The notes: generated from the sequence alone by a model not told the origin. 64,000 bases of DNA from Clostridium_AD sp937920395 (GCA_052274345.1 DAVZGP010000012.1:1-64000); one strand, 5' to 3'; numbered from the stretch's first letter, positions 53,505 through 62,429 are shown. Made by a program: numbers and translations.

Positions 53505-53663
53505 TTAAATTAATAATTCATCATATTCATTTAGTAGCTCATCCAGCTTTTGGCTTAGCGCTACTAGTTTTGGGTCAGTTAACGTTTGCTTTTCATTAAT
53601 TAACTGATGCATTAAATCTCTTAATTCTTCAATCTTTTGTGTTATTTCATTCATGTCCGTCAT
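53505..53663 (-). CDS. Spo0E-like Asp phosphatase, intact
   Basis: 52 residues, the size of Spo0E/YnzD-type proteins. KIEELRDLMHQLI forms the first helix and LTDPKLVALSQKLDELLNEY contains the S-Q-x-L-D motif that removes phosphate from Spo0A~P. It is too short for most gene finders but has a good ribosome site (AGGTGGGAT) 7 nt before ATG and its own terminator. In Firmicutes such proteins delay sporulation. Placed on an integrated element beside agr genes, it suggests that the element alters the host's sporulation choice. Confidence 0.9.
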   Translation of the reverse strand: MTDMNEITQKIEELRDLMHQLINEKQTLTDPKLVALSQKLDELLNEYDELLI

Positions 53664-53741
53664 AATATCCCACCTTTCGTTAATAATTATATCGAAAAAG
53701 GAATGTTTTATTTAATTTTATCCTGCACCTATTTTGTAAAT

Positions 53742-53777
53742 TAAAAAAATAAAGCTCCAAGGCATTCCCTAGAGCTT
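53742..53777 (-). terminator. Terminator of the Cys-rich protein gene
   Basis: AAGCTCcaAGG pairs with CCCTaGAGCTT; on the minus strand followed by TTATTTTTTT. Confidence 0.8.
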
Positions 53778-53858
53778 CATTAACAATTCTAAATTTTTTT
53801 ATAAATTATAAGCCATGGCACATACTTATATTGATTACAGTAACTAACCTTCTGCAAA

Positions 53859-54164
53859 TTATAGACTATTATCCTCTAATAGATTAAACAAACCTGTAAA
53901 TTTTTTAGAATGAGCTTGTCCTTCATTAAGACCTTTGTCAGCTCGTCTTTTTATACACCAATATTTAGACCAATATTCACACCAGAATTCACTGTCTTGT
54001 TTTTTTTCATAACTTTCTTTATTATCATGTTTTCTTTCATGACAATTTTCATATTTGTGTTTTTCTTTACACCAATATTCATAATCATATTTTCTTTCAC
54101 ACCAAAATCTACACCAGTATCTACACCAATTTTTATTATTTTGATCTTTTTCATATATTCTCAA
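53859..54164 (-). CDS. Cys/Trp/Tyr-rich repetitive protein of unknown function
   Basis: 101 residues. The first 70 consist of loose repeats of the type Y/F-W-C-x-x (NWCRYWCRFWCERKYDYEYW, then WCEYWSKYWCIKRR), giving eight Cys and many Trp, Tyr, Lys and Glu. The tail SKKFTGLFNLLEDNSL is ordinary. The start is TTG with GGAAGTG about 8 nt upstream. A +1 frame over the same DNA (53951-54154) is also open, reading Gly/Val/Lys/Met repeats; the repeat structure makes both frames open. It has its own terminator. Metal binding or surface/spore cross-linking are only guesses. Confidence 0.6.
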   Translation of the reverse strand: MRIYEKDQNNKNWCRYWCRFWCERKYDYEYWCKEKHKYENCHERKHDNKESYEKKQDSEFWCEYWSKYWCIKRRADKGLNEGQAHSKKFTGLFNLLEDNSL

Positions 54165-54963
54165 ATAGTATCACTTCCTTGTCAAAAATTCTATTATATG
54201 AATCTTAATTGAAAGTGATACTAGCATTAAAAATAGTTAAAAAAGATGTTTGAAAAAAATTAGTACAATCTCTTGATTAGTTTACAATAACAATTATTAT
54301 AATATATTAATTAAATTAGTTATTAGCTTGACATATAGGTTTCTAACTACTAATATTTGGGAATGGAAAGGACAGAATTACCCTACTTTCCTAGGATAAT
54401 CGTTAATATTTGGTTTATGATTAAGTTATCGAAATCTGTTTATTATAATACCTTTATATACGCTCTACTTCCACGTATACTCACAAACTACTTGTCCATG
54501 ATTATATTACACCCTGCATCTCTGCCAGTAGCTACCACCCTAGATAATTTATTAGTCGATTATCTACATTCGACTAAGGGCGAAATGTACAAACAGATTT
54601 AAATACAATAACTCCCCATAAATTTTATAGCATCGGCTTTATGTAACCTACTAGAAATTATTTAGAGTTGCTTCAGTGCTTAGACAACTAACCTACACTT
54701 TATTTTTGGGTATAGAAAATAAACCTCTTGAAATCCCCATATTTTTGAAGTATAATGAGGATAGTGAATTATCCAAGAGAGTTTATTAGTCAATATTCAA
54801 TTTTCCATAAGGCTCAGTAACTACAATTACGAAGCCTTATTTTATTTTTTGTACAAATTCTATTAGGTATTGCCATTTTAACAATTCTAATTAAATTCTA
54901 ATTAAATTTAATTATTTTCTAATAACATATTTTTTATAGTTAATAACTCCTATTTCTTATTTT
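54165..54963. other. Gap between integrase and Cys-rich gene
   Basis: About 800 bp. An 81-codon frame at 54357-54602 (+) lacks a ribosome site and protein-like composition. Small inverted repeats occur: TTAGTCGA/TCGACTAA near 54552, and AATAAACCTCTTG/CAAGAGAGTTTATT at 54718-54787. Probably holds attP-side regulatory DNA. Confidence 0.5.
54807..54850 (+). terminator. Terminator-like hairpin near the integrase end
   Basis: ATAAGGCT pairs with AGCCTTAT across 18 nt, followed by TTTATTTTTT on the plus strand. Confidence 0.6.
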
Positions 54964-55902
54964 TTATTTTTTATGAATATTAATATGAACATTATTAAAT
55001 TCAGATAATATATCAAATTTACTCATTTCACTTTTAATATCACTTACAAGAATATTTAAATAATTTTCTGTAATAAGTAAACTACTATGTCCAAGTATTT
55101 TTTGCAATATTACGGGATTACCACCATTAATAATAAACTTTTTAGCAAATGTGTGTCTATATCTATGAATTCCTGTCCTCATTACTCCTCGATCCCGATT
55201 ATATTTAATTAAGCTTCCATTAATACTTTTATTTACAAGTCTTTTATTATAGGCTGTACAAAATAAATATTCATCATCAGTTTCATTTTGTCTAATCTTG
55301 AGATAACCTTTCAATACTTTTATAATAGATTTGTTTAAAGGAATAATTAATGGCTTCCTATTTTTAGTTGTATTAATATAAACTACTTCATTTTCAAAAT
55401 CTAAATCTTTGATTTTAATGCTAGTAAAACTACTTAATCTTACAGCCGTAGATAATAGAAAATTAATTATAGTCCAGTCTCTATATTCTACAAATGTGCA
55501 ATGTTTTAGATCAGGTTTCTTTAATAGTTTTTTTAGTTCCCAGTCACTATATGTTTCTATTGCTTTTTTATCAAGTTTGGGTAATTTAATGTTGAAATGT
55601 TTTAAGTAATCCATTCTCATAAAGTAATATAATATAGTTTTAAAATCTCTAGTATAAGTGTATAATGTCTGTGAACTTACATTAGTTTTGTTACATTCTA
55701 TTATAAATTTACTTACGGTTAATTCATTCATATCTTTTATGTTCATTTCTTTGTCAATATATCTAGTAACTGCTTTATATACTTCCTCATAATGCGTGAT
55801 AGTTGCTTTTCTTAAATTCCTTCCTCTACAATCATCTAAATATTCTTCAAATCCTTTTGCAAAAGTAATACTTTCTTCTTTAATCTTTAGCCTTATTCCC
55901 AC
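54964..55902 (-). CDS. int: Tyrosine recombinase / integrase
   Basis: 312 residues. The N-terminal SAM-like core-binding domain (about 12-105) is followed by the catalytic domain with the R-H-R-H-Y set: Arg in LSTAVRLSSFTSIK (about 155), HRYRHTFAKKF (about 245), GHSSLLITENYLNIL with the second His and the nucleophile Tyr (about 285). It lies just inside the right 121-bp repeat, as expected for an integrase beside its attachment site. It is presumed to insert the element at the 3' end of the GGGtGRT gene. No excisionase was seen. Confidence 0.94.
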   Translation of the reverse strand: MGIRLKIKEESITFAKGFEEYLDDCRGRNLRKATITHYEEVYKAVTRYIDKEMNIKDMNELTVSKFIIECNKTNVSSQTLYTYTRDFKTILYYFMRMDYLKHFNIKLPKLDKKAIETYSDWELKKLLKKPDLKHCTFVEYRDWTIINFLLSTAVRLSSFTSIKIKDLDFENEVVYINTTKNRKPLIIPLNKSIIKVLKGYLKIRQNETDDEYLFCTAYNKRLVNKSINGSLIKYNRDRGVMRTGIHRYRHTFAKKFIINGGNPVILQKILGHSSLLITENYLNILVSDIKSEMSKFDILSEFNNVHINIHKK

Positions 55903-55933
55903 AATGTACCATCTCCTATTTATAAAATAGCGT

Positions 55934-55988
55934 AAAAAAACAAGCCATGCTTAGTAAAAATTCTACTAAAATAACATGACTTGTTTTT
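55934..55988 (-). terminator. Terminator now serving the GGGtGRT gene
   Basis: AACAAGCCATG pairs with CATGACTTGTT (one mismatch); the minus strand ends in a T8 run. It is supplied by the element and replaces the displaced terminator at 45.9 kb. Confidence 0.82.
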
Positions 55989-56015
55989 GGGAAATACTTT
56001 TCATTTATCTCATCT

Positions 56016-56136
56016 AAATTTATTTACTCATTGCTTCTTCAACTGCAACTGCAACTGCAACTGTAGCACCAACCATAGGATTATTTCCCATACCTATTAA
56101 TCCCATCATTTCAACATGAGCTGGAACTGATGAAGA
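56016..56136. repeat. att repeat, right
   Basis: 121 bp identical to 46024-46144 except one base (A at about 56032, G in the left copy). It contains the last 38 codons and stop of the GGGtGRT gene. Confidence 0.93.
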
Positions 56137-57021
56137 TCCTGCGAATTGTGCATCTGAATGCATTCTTCCCATAGTATCTGTCATTCCGTATGAAGCTGGG
56201 CCTGCTCCCATATTATCTGGGTGAAGGGTTCTTCCTGTACCACCACCTGATGCTACTGAGAAGAATTTCTTACCTGCTGCTAATCTTTCTTTCTTATATA
56301 TTCCAGCAACTGGATGTTGGAATCTTGTTGGGTTTGTAGAATTTCCTGTAATTGATACATCTACATCTTCTGATTGCATTATTGCAACGCCTTCACGCAC
56401 ATCATCAGCACCGTAACATCTTACTTTAGCTTTTTCTCCATCAGAGAATGCTGTTTCTTTAACAACTTTTAATTCACTAGTATAGTAATCAAATTTTGTT
56501 TGAACATAAGTAAATCCATTAACTCTTGAAATTATATAAGCTGCATCTTTTCCAAGACCGTTTAATATTACTTTTAATGGTTTAGTTCTTACTTTATTAG
56601 CGGCTCTTGCAAGACCAATTGCACCCTCAGCTGCTGCAAAAGATTCATGTCCAGCTAGGAACGCAAAACATTTAGTATCTTCACGAAGTAATCTAGCTGC
56701 TAAGTTACCATGTCCAAGTCCAACTTTTCTGTCATCAGCAACAGAACCTGGTATACAAAATGATTGAAGTCCTTCGCCTATATATGTTGCAGCGTCTGCT
56801 GCTTTAGTGCTACCATTTTTTATTGCAATAGCTGCTCCAACTGTATATGCCCAACAAGCATTTTCAAATGCTATTGGTTGGATTCCTTTAACTATTTCAA
56901 AAACGTCGATACCTTTATCTTCACATATTTTCTTTGCTTCTTCTAGTGAATTTATTCCGTGTTTTTTTAATACAGGTAGTATCTGATCTATTCTTCTTTC
57001 ATAACTCTCAAATAAAGCCAT
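56020..57021 (-). CDS. GGGtGRT protein
   Basis: 333 residues, full length. The family is named for the motif in VASGGGTGRTLHPDNMGAG (about 230). The rest is rich in small residues, and the protein ends VGATVAVAVAVEEAMSK. It is found almost always beside a NifU-like protein, as here (22 bp downstream of it), and is presumed to act in Fe-S or redox chemistry of anaerobes; the reaction is unknown. AGGAGG precedes the ATG. The last 38 or so codons lie inside the attachment repeat, so the present 3' end was brought in by the integrated element yet keeps the protein sequence. Confidence 0.92.
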   Translation of the reverse strand: MALFESYERRIDQILPVLKKHGINSLEEAKKICEDKGIDVFEIVKGIQPIAFENACWAYTVGAAIAIKNGSTKAADAATYIGEGLQSFCIPGSVADDRKVGLGHGNLAARLLREDTKCFAFLAGHESFAAAEGAIGLARAANKVRTKPLKVILNGLGKDAAYIISRVNGFTYVQTKFDYYTSELKVVKETAFSDGEKAKVRCYGADDVREGVAIMQSEDVDVSITGNSTNPTRFQHPVAGIYKKERLAAGKKFFSVASGGGTGRTLHPDNMGAGPASYGMTDTMGRMHSDAQFAGSSSVPAHVEMMGLIGMGNNPMVGATVAVAVAVEEAMSK

Positions 57022-57043
57022 TATATTATTCCTCCTTTTTATA

Positions 57044-57736
57044 TTATTTTTGTCTTGGATCGATTACTGTTACTGCTTCGTCAAATCTACCGTAAGTTCC
57101 AGTAGCTTTTTCCATAGCTTCGTTAGCGTCCATACCTTTTTTAACCATATCCATCATTTTTCCAAGTTGAACGAATTTATATCCTATTATTTCACTATTT
57201 TTATCAAGTGCAATATTAGATACATATCCTTCAGCCATTTCTAAGTATCTTGGTCCCTTAGCTAGTGTTCCATACATAGTACCAACTTGACTTCTAAGGC
57301 CTTTACCTAAGTCTTCAAGTCCAGCACCGATAGGTAGTCCACCTTCTGAGAAAGCAGTTTGAGTTCTTCCGTATACTATCTGAAGGAATAATTCTCTCAT
57401 AGCTGTGTTTATTGCATCACAAACTAAATCTGTATTTAATGCTTCTAAAATAGTTTTTCCTGGAAGTATTTCTGCAGCCATTGCAGCTGAGTGAGTACTA
57501 CCTGAGCATCCTATTACCTCAACTAATGCTTCTTGTATTATTCCGTCTTTCACGTTTAATGTAAGCTTACAGGCACCTTGTTGAGGAGCGCACCAGCCAA
57601 TCCCGTGAGTTAAACCTGAGATATCTTTAATTTCTTTACTTTGTACCCATTTTCCTTCTTCAGGAATTGGTGCTGAACCATGATTAGGTCCTTTAGCAAC
57701 ACAAATCATTTCTGAAACTTCTGTTGAATAAATCAT
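57044..57736 (-). CDS. NifU-like Fe-S scaffold protein, partner of GGGtGRT
   Basis: 230 residues. The scaffold-like core has three Cys in an IscU/NifU-type arrangement: GWCAPQQGACKLTLNV (about 48), VIGCSGSTHSAAMAAEIL (about 75), and TDLVCDAINTAMREL (about 105). The N- and C-terminal parts are specific to the GGGtGRT-linked subgroup. AAAGGAGAT precedes the ATG. It heads the two-gene operon with the GGGtGRT gene. Confidence 0.88.
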   Translation of the reverse strand: MIYSTEVSEMICVAKGPNHGSAPIPEEGKWVQSKEIKDISGLTHGIGWCAPQQGACKLTLNVKDGIIQEALVEVIGCSGSTHSAAMAAEILPGKTILEALNTDLVCDAINTAMRELFLQIVYGRTQTAFSEGGLPIGAGLEDLGKGLRSQVGTMYGTLAKGPRYLEMAEGYVSNIALDKNSEIIGYKFVQLGKMMDMVKKGMDANEAMEKATGTYGRFDEAVTVIDPRQK

Positions 57737-58022
57737 AATATTATCTCCTTTCTTATGTAGATGGTAATTTAATAAACTTTATAATTAGTGGGCACTAAAA
57801 AATCCCACTGGGTCAATATTGAAATATCTTAACAAGTCTATTTTAGCAAACATAATCTAATTTAACAATAGCATTAATAGAAGTTGATAATTTAGTTACA
57901 AAATAATTTAATATAATAACTATTGTTTTGAAATTATTAATTGAATATTACCTCTAAAATAATTATAATTGTATAAAGCAACCTTTTGATAAATTAGAAT
58001 AATTATATTGGGGGATATTAAT

Positions 58023-58604
58023 ATGCAAAACGAAGATAATAGTGGAAATGATAATGATAATTCGGAATCGGAAAAACTTGTACGAGAAATAATTGACCAA
58101 GGAGAAAGTTTTAACTCTATTGAAGAAGATTTATTACATGAATTAATGAGTAATAGAATATCCAAAGATGTCACAATCGTAAATTCGCACTCTCGCAACT
58201 TTGGAAATAAAATGGCTGATAAAATAGCAGCATCTGTTGGGAGTTGGAGTTTTATAATAATTGCACTTTCAATTATTGTAATATGGATAGCAGTTAATAC
58301 TATTTTCAAAAATTTATTTGATCCGGCTCCTTTTATACTTCTTAATCTAGTTCTATCTTGCACTGCAGCTATACAAGCTCCGGTAATAATGATGAGCCAG
58401 AATAGACAAGAAGAAAAAGATAGAATAAAATCTAAAAATGATTATAAAATAAATTTTAAATCAGAATTAATTACTCAGGATTTACATAAAAAAATGGATT
58501 TATTGATAGACAATCAAAAGGCACTCGATAAAAATCAAGCAAAAATGATGGAATATATAAGAAGTTTAGAAAAAAGCGCCACCCACTTTGAAAGTGATAA
58601 ATAA
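58023..58604 (+). CDS. DUF1003 membrane protein
   Basis: 193 residues from the ATG at 58023, with GGGGGAT about 7 nt upstream; the earlier TTG at 58008 overlaps that site. Acidic N-terminus (1-65), then the DUF1003 core: NKMADKIAASVGSWSFIII, two membrane helices, DPAPFILLNLVLS and APVIMMSQNRQEEKDR, and a C-terminal coiled coil. Family function is unknown; often linked to magnesium/cell envelope stress. It is followed at 85 bp by ecsC-like in the same direction. The 57737-58022 interval shows no gene. Confidence 0.9.
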   Translation: MQNEDNSGNDNDNSESEKLVREIIDQGESFNSIEEDLLHELMSNRISKDVTIVNSHSRNFGNKMADKIAASVGSWSFIIIALSIIVIWIAVNTIFKNLFDPAPFILLNLVLSCTAAIQAPVIMMSQNRQEEKDRIKSKNDYKINFKSELITQDLHKKMDLLIDNQKALDKNQAKMMEYIRSLEKSATHFESDK

Positions 58605-58688
58605 TACCTAATAAAACAATCTATAAATGAATAAAATACAAATAAAGTACTATCATAAAGATAATATTAATTTTATAAGGGGGCAATT

Positions 58689-59408
58689 ATGAACAATTAT
58701 GAAGAAAACTCACTAAAAGAAATGTTTTTATGGCAAGAAAAGATGAAAAAGGGACCTTCTGCATCAAATGATTTTGCTAAGAGTATACAAAACAAGATGA
58801 ATAACTTACTTCCAGGTAAAGTTCAAAATATTATTGATACTTCAATTGAAAATATGACAAAAATAGTACTCTCGGGCTCTGAATATACGGCAAAACCCCC
58901 ACTTACTAATACCTCCCTTGAAGAACGCGAAACAATGGCCAAAAGCAGTATTGATTTTTATAGAAAAGCCGCAACCGTAAGTGGTGCTGGTACTGGTGGT
59001 GCCGGGCTTCTAATTGGCCTTGCAGACTTTCCAATTCTTCTAAGTTTAAAAATGAAATTTTTGTATGAAATAGCTAGTATATATGGCTTTGACGTTCGCA
59101 ATTATAAAGAAAGATTATATATTCTATATGTTTTTCAATTGGCCTTTTCAAGTGATAAAAGAAGAATTGAAATTTACACTCAAGTATCAGATTGGGATAA
59201 CCACGTGAAAAATTTACCGGACGATGTAGAATCTTTTGATTGGAAAACTTTCCAGCAGGAATATCGAGATTATATAGATTTGGCCAAAATGTTACAACTT
59301 GTTCCAGGCATTGGACTCGTTGTTGGTGCTTATGCCAATTATAAACTAATGAACAAATTATACGATACTGCACTTAATGCATATAGACTAAGGATTTTTA
59401 AAAAATAA
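58689..59408 (+). CDS. EcsC family protein
   Basis: 239 residues. The EcsC signature is the Gly-rich hydrophobic hairpin GAGTGGAGLLIGLADFPILL near residue 97 and LVPGIGLVVGAYANYKLMNKL near residue 205, probably membrane-associated. EcsC proteins accompany the Ecs ABC transporter in bacilli, but no ecsAB is here, and many clostridial members stand alone with unknown function. AAGGGGG lies 8 nt before the ATG. Probably co-transcribed with the DUF1003 gene and closed by a strong terminator. Confidence 0.9.
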   Translation: MNNYEENSLKEMFLWQEKMKKGPSASNDFAKSIQNKMNNLLPGKVQNIIDTSIENMTKIVLSGSEYTAKPPLTNTSLEERETMAKSSIDFYRKAATVSGAGTGGAGLLIGLADFPILLSLKMKFLYEIASIYGFDVRNYKERLYILYVFQLAFSSDKRRIEIYTQVSDWDNHVKNLPDDVESFDWKTFQQEYRDYIDLAKMLQLVPGIGLVVGAYANYKLMNKLYDTALNAYRLRIFKK

Positions 59409-59432
59409 CCTATATAAAAGAACACTAAAAAT

Positions 59433-59476
59433 AACCCTCAAATTAATTTAATTAAGATGAGGGTTCCTTTTTTATT
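59433..59476 (+). terminator. Terminator after the EcsC-like gene
   Basis: AACCCTCA pairs with TGAGGGTT around an AT-rich loop, then CCTTTTTTATT. It can also act for the convergent rubrerythrin gene. Confidence 0.85.
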
Positions 59477-59521
59477 CTACATTAAGAATTTATAAGCATG
59501 TTCTCAATTTTTAAAATATAA

Positions 59522-60106
59522 TTAGAATTTTTCAGTAAATATTTCAAAATATCCTTGAGGATGTGCACATGCTGGGCATACTTTAGGAGCACTTTTTCCT
59601 TCAAAAATATAACCACAATTGCCACATTTCCACATAACTACTTCTTCTTTATCAAATACTGTATTATTTTCTACATTGTTTAATAGTTGTCTATATCTTT
59701 CTTCATGATGTTTTTCAACTTTAGAAATTTCTGTATATAGTCTAGCAATCTCTGGGAATCCTTCTTTCTCGGCAACTTTTGCAAATGATGGATAAAGATC
59801 TGTCCATTCTTCATTTTCTCCATTAGCTGCTGCTAGTAAGTTAACCTTTGTGTCTCCAAGAGCTACAGGATATGTTGCATTAACTTCTACCACTTCTCCA
59901 CATAAATCTTTATTTGCAAACTTAAAGAATCTTTCAGCATGTTCTTTCTCATTTGCTGCCGTTTCTGTGAATATATTAGATATTTGTATGTACCCTTCTT
60001 TTTTTGCTACTGATGAATAAAAAGTATATCTGTTCCTAGCTTGTGATTCACCAGCGAATGATTTCATAAGATTTTTAGCAGTTTCTGTTCCTTTTAATGT
60101 TTTCAT
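59522..60106 (-). CDS. rbr: Rubrerythrin
   Basis: 194 residues, classic rubrerythrin: an N-terminal four-helix diiron domain (SFAGESQARNRYTFYSS near 16; EKEHAERFFKF near 53; VEKHHEERYRQLL near 130) with its Glu/His ligands, and a C-terminal rubredoxin-type Fe(Cys)4 site formed by WKCGNCGYIFEG and VCPACAHPQGYF. It reduces hydrogen peroxide to water in anaerobes, in the cytoplasm. AGGAGGG precedes the ATG. Monocistronic. Confidence 0.96.
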   Translation of the reverse strand: MKTLKGTETAKNLMKSFAGESQARNRYTFYSSVAKKEGYIQISNIFTETAANEKEHAERFFKFANKDLCGEVVEVNATYPVALGDTKVNLLAAANGENEEWTDLYPSFAKVAEKEGFPEIARLYTEISKVEKHHEERYRQLLNNVENNTVFDKEEVVMWKCGNCGYIFEGKSAPKVCPACAHPQGYFEIFTEKF

Positions 60107-60200
60107 GAAAATCCCTCCTAATTTTTCTCCTCAGAGAAAATGATCGTATATTAAGGTATTCTATAAATATGATAACTTTCCTCTTTTATATTATTACAAT

Positions 60201-61385
60201 TTACAAACAATTAATATTCTTTATGATATTATCTACAGCCTTTTCAACATATTTAGGATTAGTAGCCATATTTAATCTAATAAATCCCTTACAATCTTTG
60301 CTAAACCATTCACCATAATCTACAGCTAGTCTACACTTACCTTGTATAAATGCTTTTGTTTCACTAGGCTTTATATACCCCCTCAAATCCATCCAAATAA
60401 GATAAGTTCCTTCTAATGGAGTAATAATTATTTTTGGTGCTTTATCTGCTAGTCTTTCTTTTACATAGTTATAGTTATACTTTATTACGTCTAGTAGAGA
60501 GCTTAGCCACTTTTTTCCATAATTATAAGCAGCCTCTGCTGCAGTTATTCCCATAATATTCACTTCTGTCTTGTTAATAGTTTTTGAATATACATCATAT
60601 CTTTCCATTATCTTCTTATTAGAAATGATTATATTGCAATTTAATAATCCGGCTAAGTTAAAAGTTTTTGACGGTGCTGTAACTGTTATTATATTATCTG
60701 CATACTTTCCACCGCTTACTATAGCTGCTGGTATTTGCACATTTTCTCCAATTATAATATCTTGATGTATTTCATCTGAGACAACAAGTACATTATGTGT
60801 TTTACATATAGATAACACTTTATCTAATTCTTCCTCCGTCCAAACCCTACCAACTGGATTATGTGGAGAACATTGAATAAATAATTTAACATCATTTTCT
60901 ATGATTTTTCTCTCAAAATCTTCAAAATCGATCCTATATACTCCACTTGTATTAATTAATTCAGATGTAATTAATTTTCTTCCAGTATCTTTTACCGAAT
61001 CGTGGAACGGATAATACACAGGAGTAATAATAATTACTGAGTCACCAAACTTTGTAAATGCATTAACAAACCAATATAAAGAAACAACAACACCAGTTGA
61101 AAAACGTATCCATTCTTTATCTACTTTATAATTATGCTGATTTTTTTCCCAATTAATGAAAGAATCATAGTAGGAATCAGGTACATAAGAATATCCAAAT
61201 ATCCCATGTTCAATTCTTTGTTTCATTGCAGTTACTACTACATCCGGAGCTTTAAATTCCATATCTGCCACCCACATAGGTATTAAATCTTTATCACCAT
61301 ACCGTTTATCTAAAGCATCCCATTTCAATGAATTTGTTCCCACTCTATCCATTGCATACTTTGTACAAAATTGCTCTATTTCCAT
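60201..61385 (-). CDS. patB: MalY/PatB family C-S lyase (aminotransferase fold type I)
   Basis: 394 residues. A PLP enzyme: the Schiff-base Lys is in TAPSKTFNLAGLL (about 235), the cofactor Asp in VVSDEIHQDI (about 205), and the N-terminal MWVADMEFKAP is typical of MalY/PatB. These act as cystathionine beta-lyases or cysteine desulfhydrases. It lies 112 bp downstream of metQ and shares direction with the methionine importer genes, which supports a role in methionine/cysteine metabolism. Symbol by family; malY would be equally valid. Confidence 0.92.
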   Translation of the reverse strand: MEIEQFCTKYAMDRVGTNSLKWDALDKRYGDKDLIPMWVADMEFKAPDVVVTAMKQRIEHGIFGYSYVPDSYYDSFINWEKNQHNYKVDKEWIRFSTGVVVSLYWFVNAFTKFGDSVIIITPVYYPFHDSVKDTGRKLITSELINTSGVYRIDFEDFERKIIENDVKLFIQCSPHNPVGRVWTEEELDKVLSICKTHNVLVVSDEIHQDIIIGENVQIPAAIVSGGKYADNIITVTAPSKTFNLAGLLNCNIIISNKKIMERYDVYSKTINKTEVNIMGITAAEAAYNYGKKWLSSLLDVIKYNYNYVKERLADKAPKIIITPLEGTYLIWMDLRGYIKPSETKAFIQGKCRLAVDYGEWFSKDCKGFIRLNMATNPKYVEKAVDNIIKNINCL

Positions 61386-61419
61386 ATTTAGATCTCCTTT
61401 TCCTTTGCTGGTATCATAA

Positions 61420-61462
61420 AAAAAACTTTACCCCTAGCTATTACGCTAAAAGCAAAGTAATT
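61420..61462 (-). terminator. Possible weak terminator between metQ and patB
   Basis: On the minus strand ACTTTGC and GGTAAAGT can pair weakly and are followed by a T8 run. It may lower readthrough from metQ into the lyase gene. Confidence 0.4.
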
Positions 61463-61497
61463 TTATTTTTTAAATAATATATCTACTTAATTATAAC

Positions 61498-62298
61498 TTA
61501 AAATGCTGGAATTACAGCACCTTTATATTTTTCTAATATGAATTTTTTAACTTCTAGAGAAGTTAATGCCTTTGAAAGTGCTTTTATATAAGGTTTATCT
61601 TTATCTTCTTTTCTAACAGCGAGTACATTTGCATAAGGTGAATCCTTTGCTTCAACAGCTAATGCATCTGTTAATTTTAATTTAGCTTCAATAGCATAAT
61701 TAGAATTTATAACTGCTGCATCCATATCTTTTAATATTCTTGGAAGTTGAGGAGCATCTAATTCAGTTATTTTTAAGTTCTTTGGATTTGATGTTATATC
61801 AAGCTTTGATATAAGGTCTCCAGTTTTTAATTTTAGAAGTCCTGCTTTCTCAAGTACTCTAAGTGCTCTTGCTCCATTTGAAGGATCATTTGGTATAGCT
61901 ATGCTTGCTCCATTTTTTATATCACTAAGTTTTTTGTATTTATTAGAATATAAAGCCATTGGTTCAATATGCACCTTTACAGTCCAAGTCAAATCTAACC
62001 CTTTTTCTTTACTAAATTCTGTCAAATAAGGTACGTGTTGAAAGAAATTCGCATCAAGTTGCTTTTCAGCAAGTGCTGTGTTTGGTGTTACATAATCCGT
62101 AAATTCTACTATTTTAAGAGTATATCCTTCTTTTGCAAGAAGTGGCTTTACAACCTCTAATATTTCTTTATGTGGTATTGGTGAAGCCCCTACTGTAATA
62201 ACTTTTTTATCAGTTACTACTGCTGCTTTTTTTGATCCACAACCACCTAATGCGAAAATCACAACTATTGATAATAATATACTTAATATTTTTTTCAT
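61498..62298 (-). CDS. metQ: Methionine-binding lipoprotein MetQ
   Basis: 266 residues, NlpA/MetQ family. Lipobox LGGC (Cys 20), then TVGASPIPHKEIL at the start of the mature fold, FFQHVPYL near residue 85, SNPKNLKITELDAPQLPR near 165 and the C-terminal KGAVIPAF. It binds methionine outside the membrane and delivers it to MetNI. Third gene of the metN-metI-metQ order. Confidence 0.94.
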   Translation of the reverse strand: MKKILSILLSIVVIFALGGCGSKKAAVVTDKKVITVGASPIPHKEILEVVKPLLAKEGYTLKIVEFTDYVTPNTALAEKQLDANFFQHVPYLTEFSKEKGLDLTWTVKVHIEPMALYSNKYKKLSDIKNGASIAIPNDPSNGARALRVLEKAGLLKLKTGDLISKLDITSNPKNLKITELDAPQLPRILKDMDAAVINSNYAIEAKLKLTDALAVEAKDSPYANVLAVRKEDKDKPYIKALSKALTSLEVKKFILEKYKGAVIPAF

Positions 62299-62429
62299 TT
62301 TGAATCCCCCTTATATTCTCTTTGTAATACTTACTAGCTAGACCGATTAATATTTTTCTTTTTAAGATAGCAATTATTAATTGTTATCCCCCTATTTTAT
62401 TAATTTAATACATATATATATAATCAAAT

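Larger units (their letters stand above)
46024..56136. mobile_element. Integrated phage-derived element, 9,992 bp, in the GGGtGRT gene
   Basis: Bounded by 121-bp direct repeats (46024-46144 and 56016-56136, one mismatch). A tyrosine integrase gene lies 117 bp inside the right repeat. Contents: holin, amidase, XhlA, a tail-gene end, terminase small subunit, agrB-agrC-agrD, two Spo0E-like genes (one dead), a Cys-rich protein and stacked palindromes. No capsid, portal, large terminase, or replication gene is seen. A decayed prophage or a phage satellite fits; all coding genes point leftward. The stretch 46145-46476 has no gene. Confidence 0.9.

Noticed and set aside
53951..54154. Alternative Gly/Val/Lys/Met-rich frame of 67 codons over the Cys-rich gene
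   Set aside because: It lacks a ribosome site near its ATG, while the other frame has one. Kept only as an oddity of the repeat DNA.
54357..54602. 81-codon frame on the plus strand in the element
   Set aside because: No ribosome site, no recognisable family and unremarkable composition.
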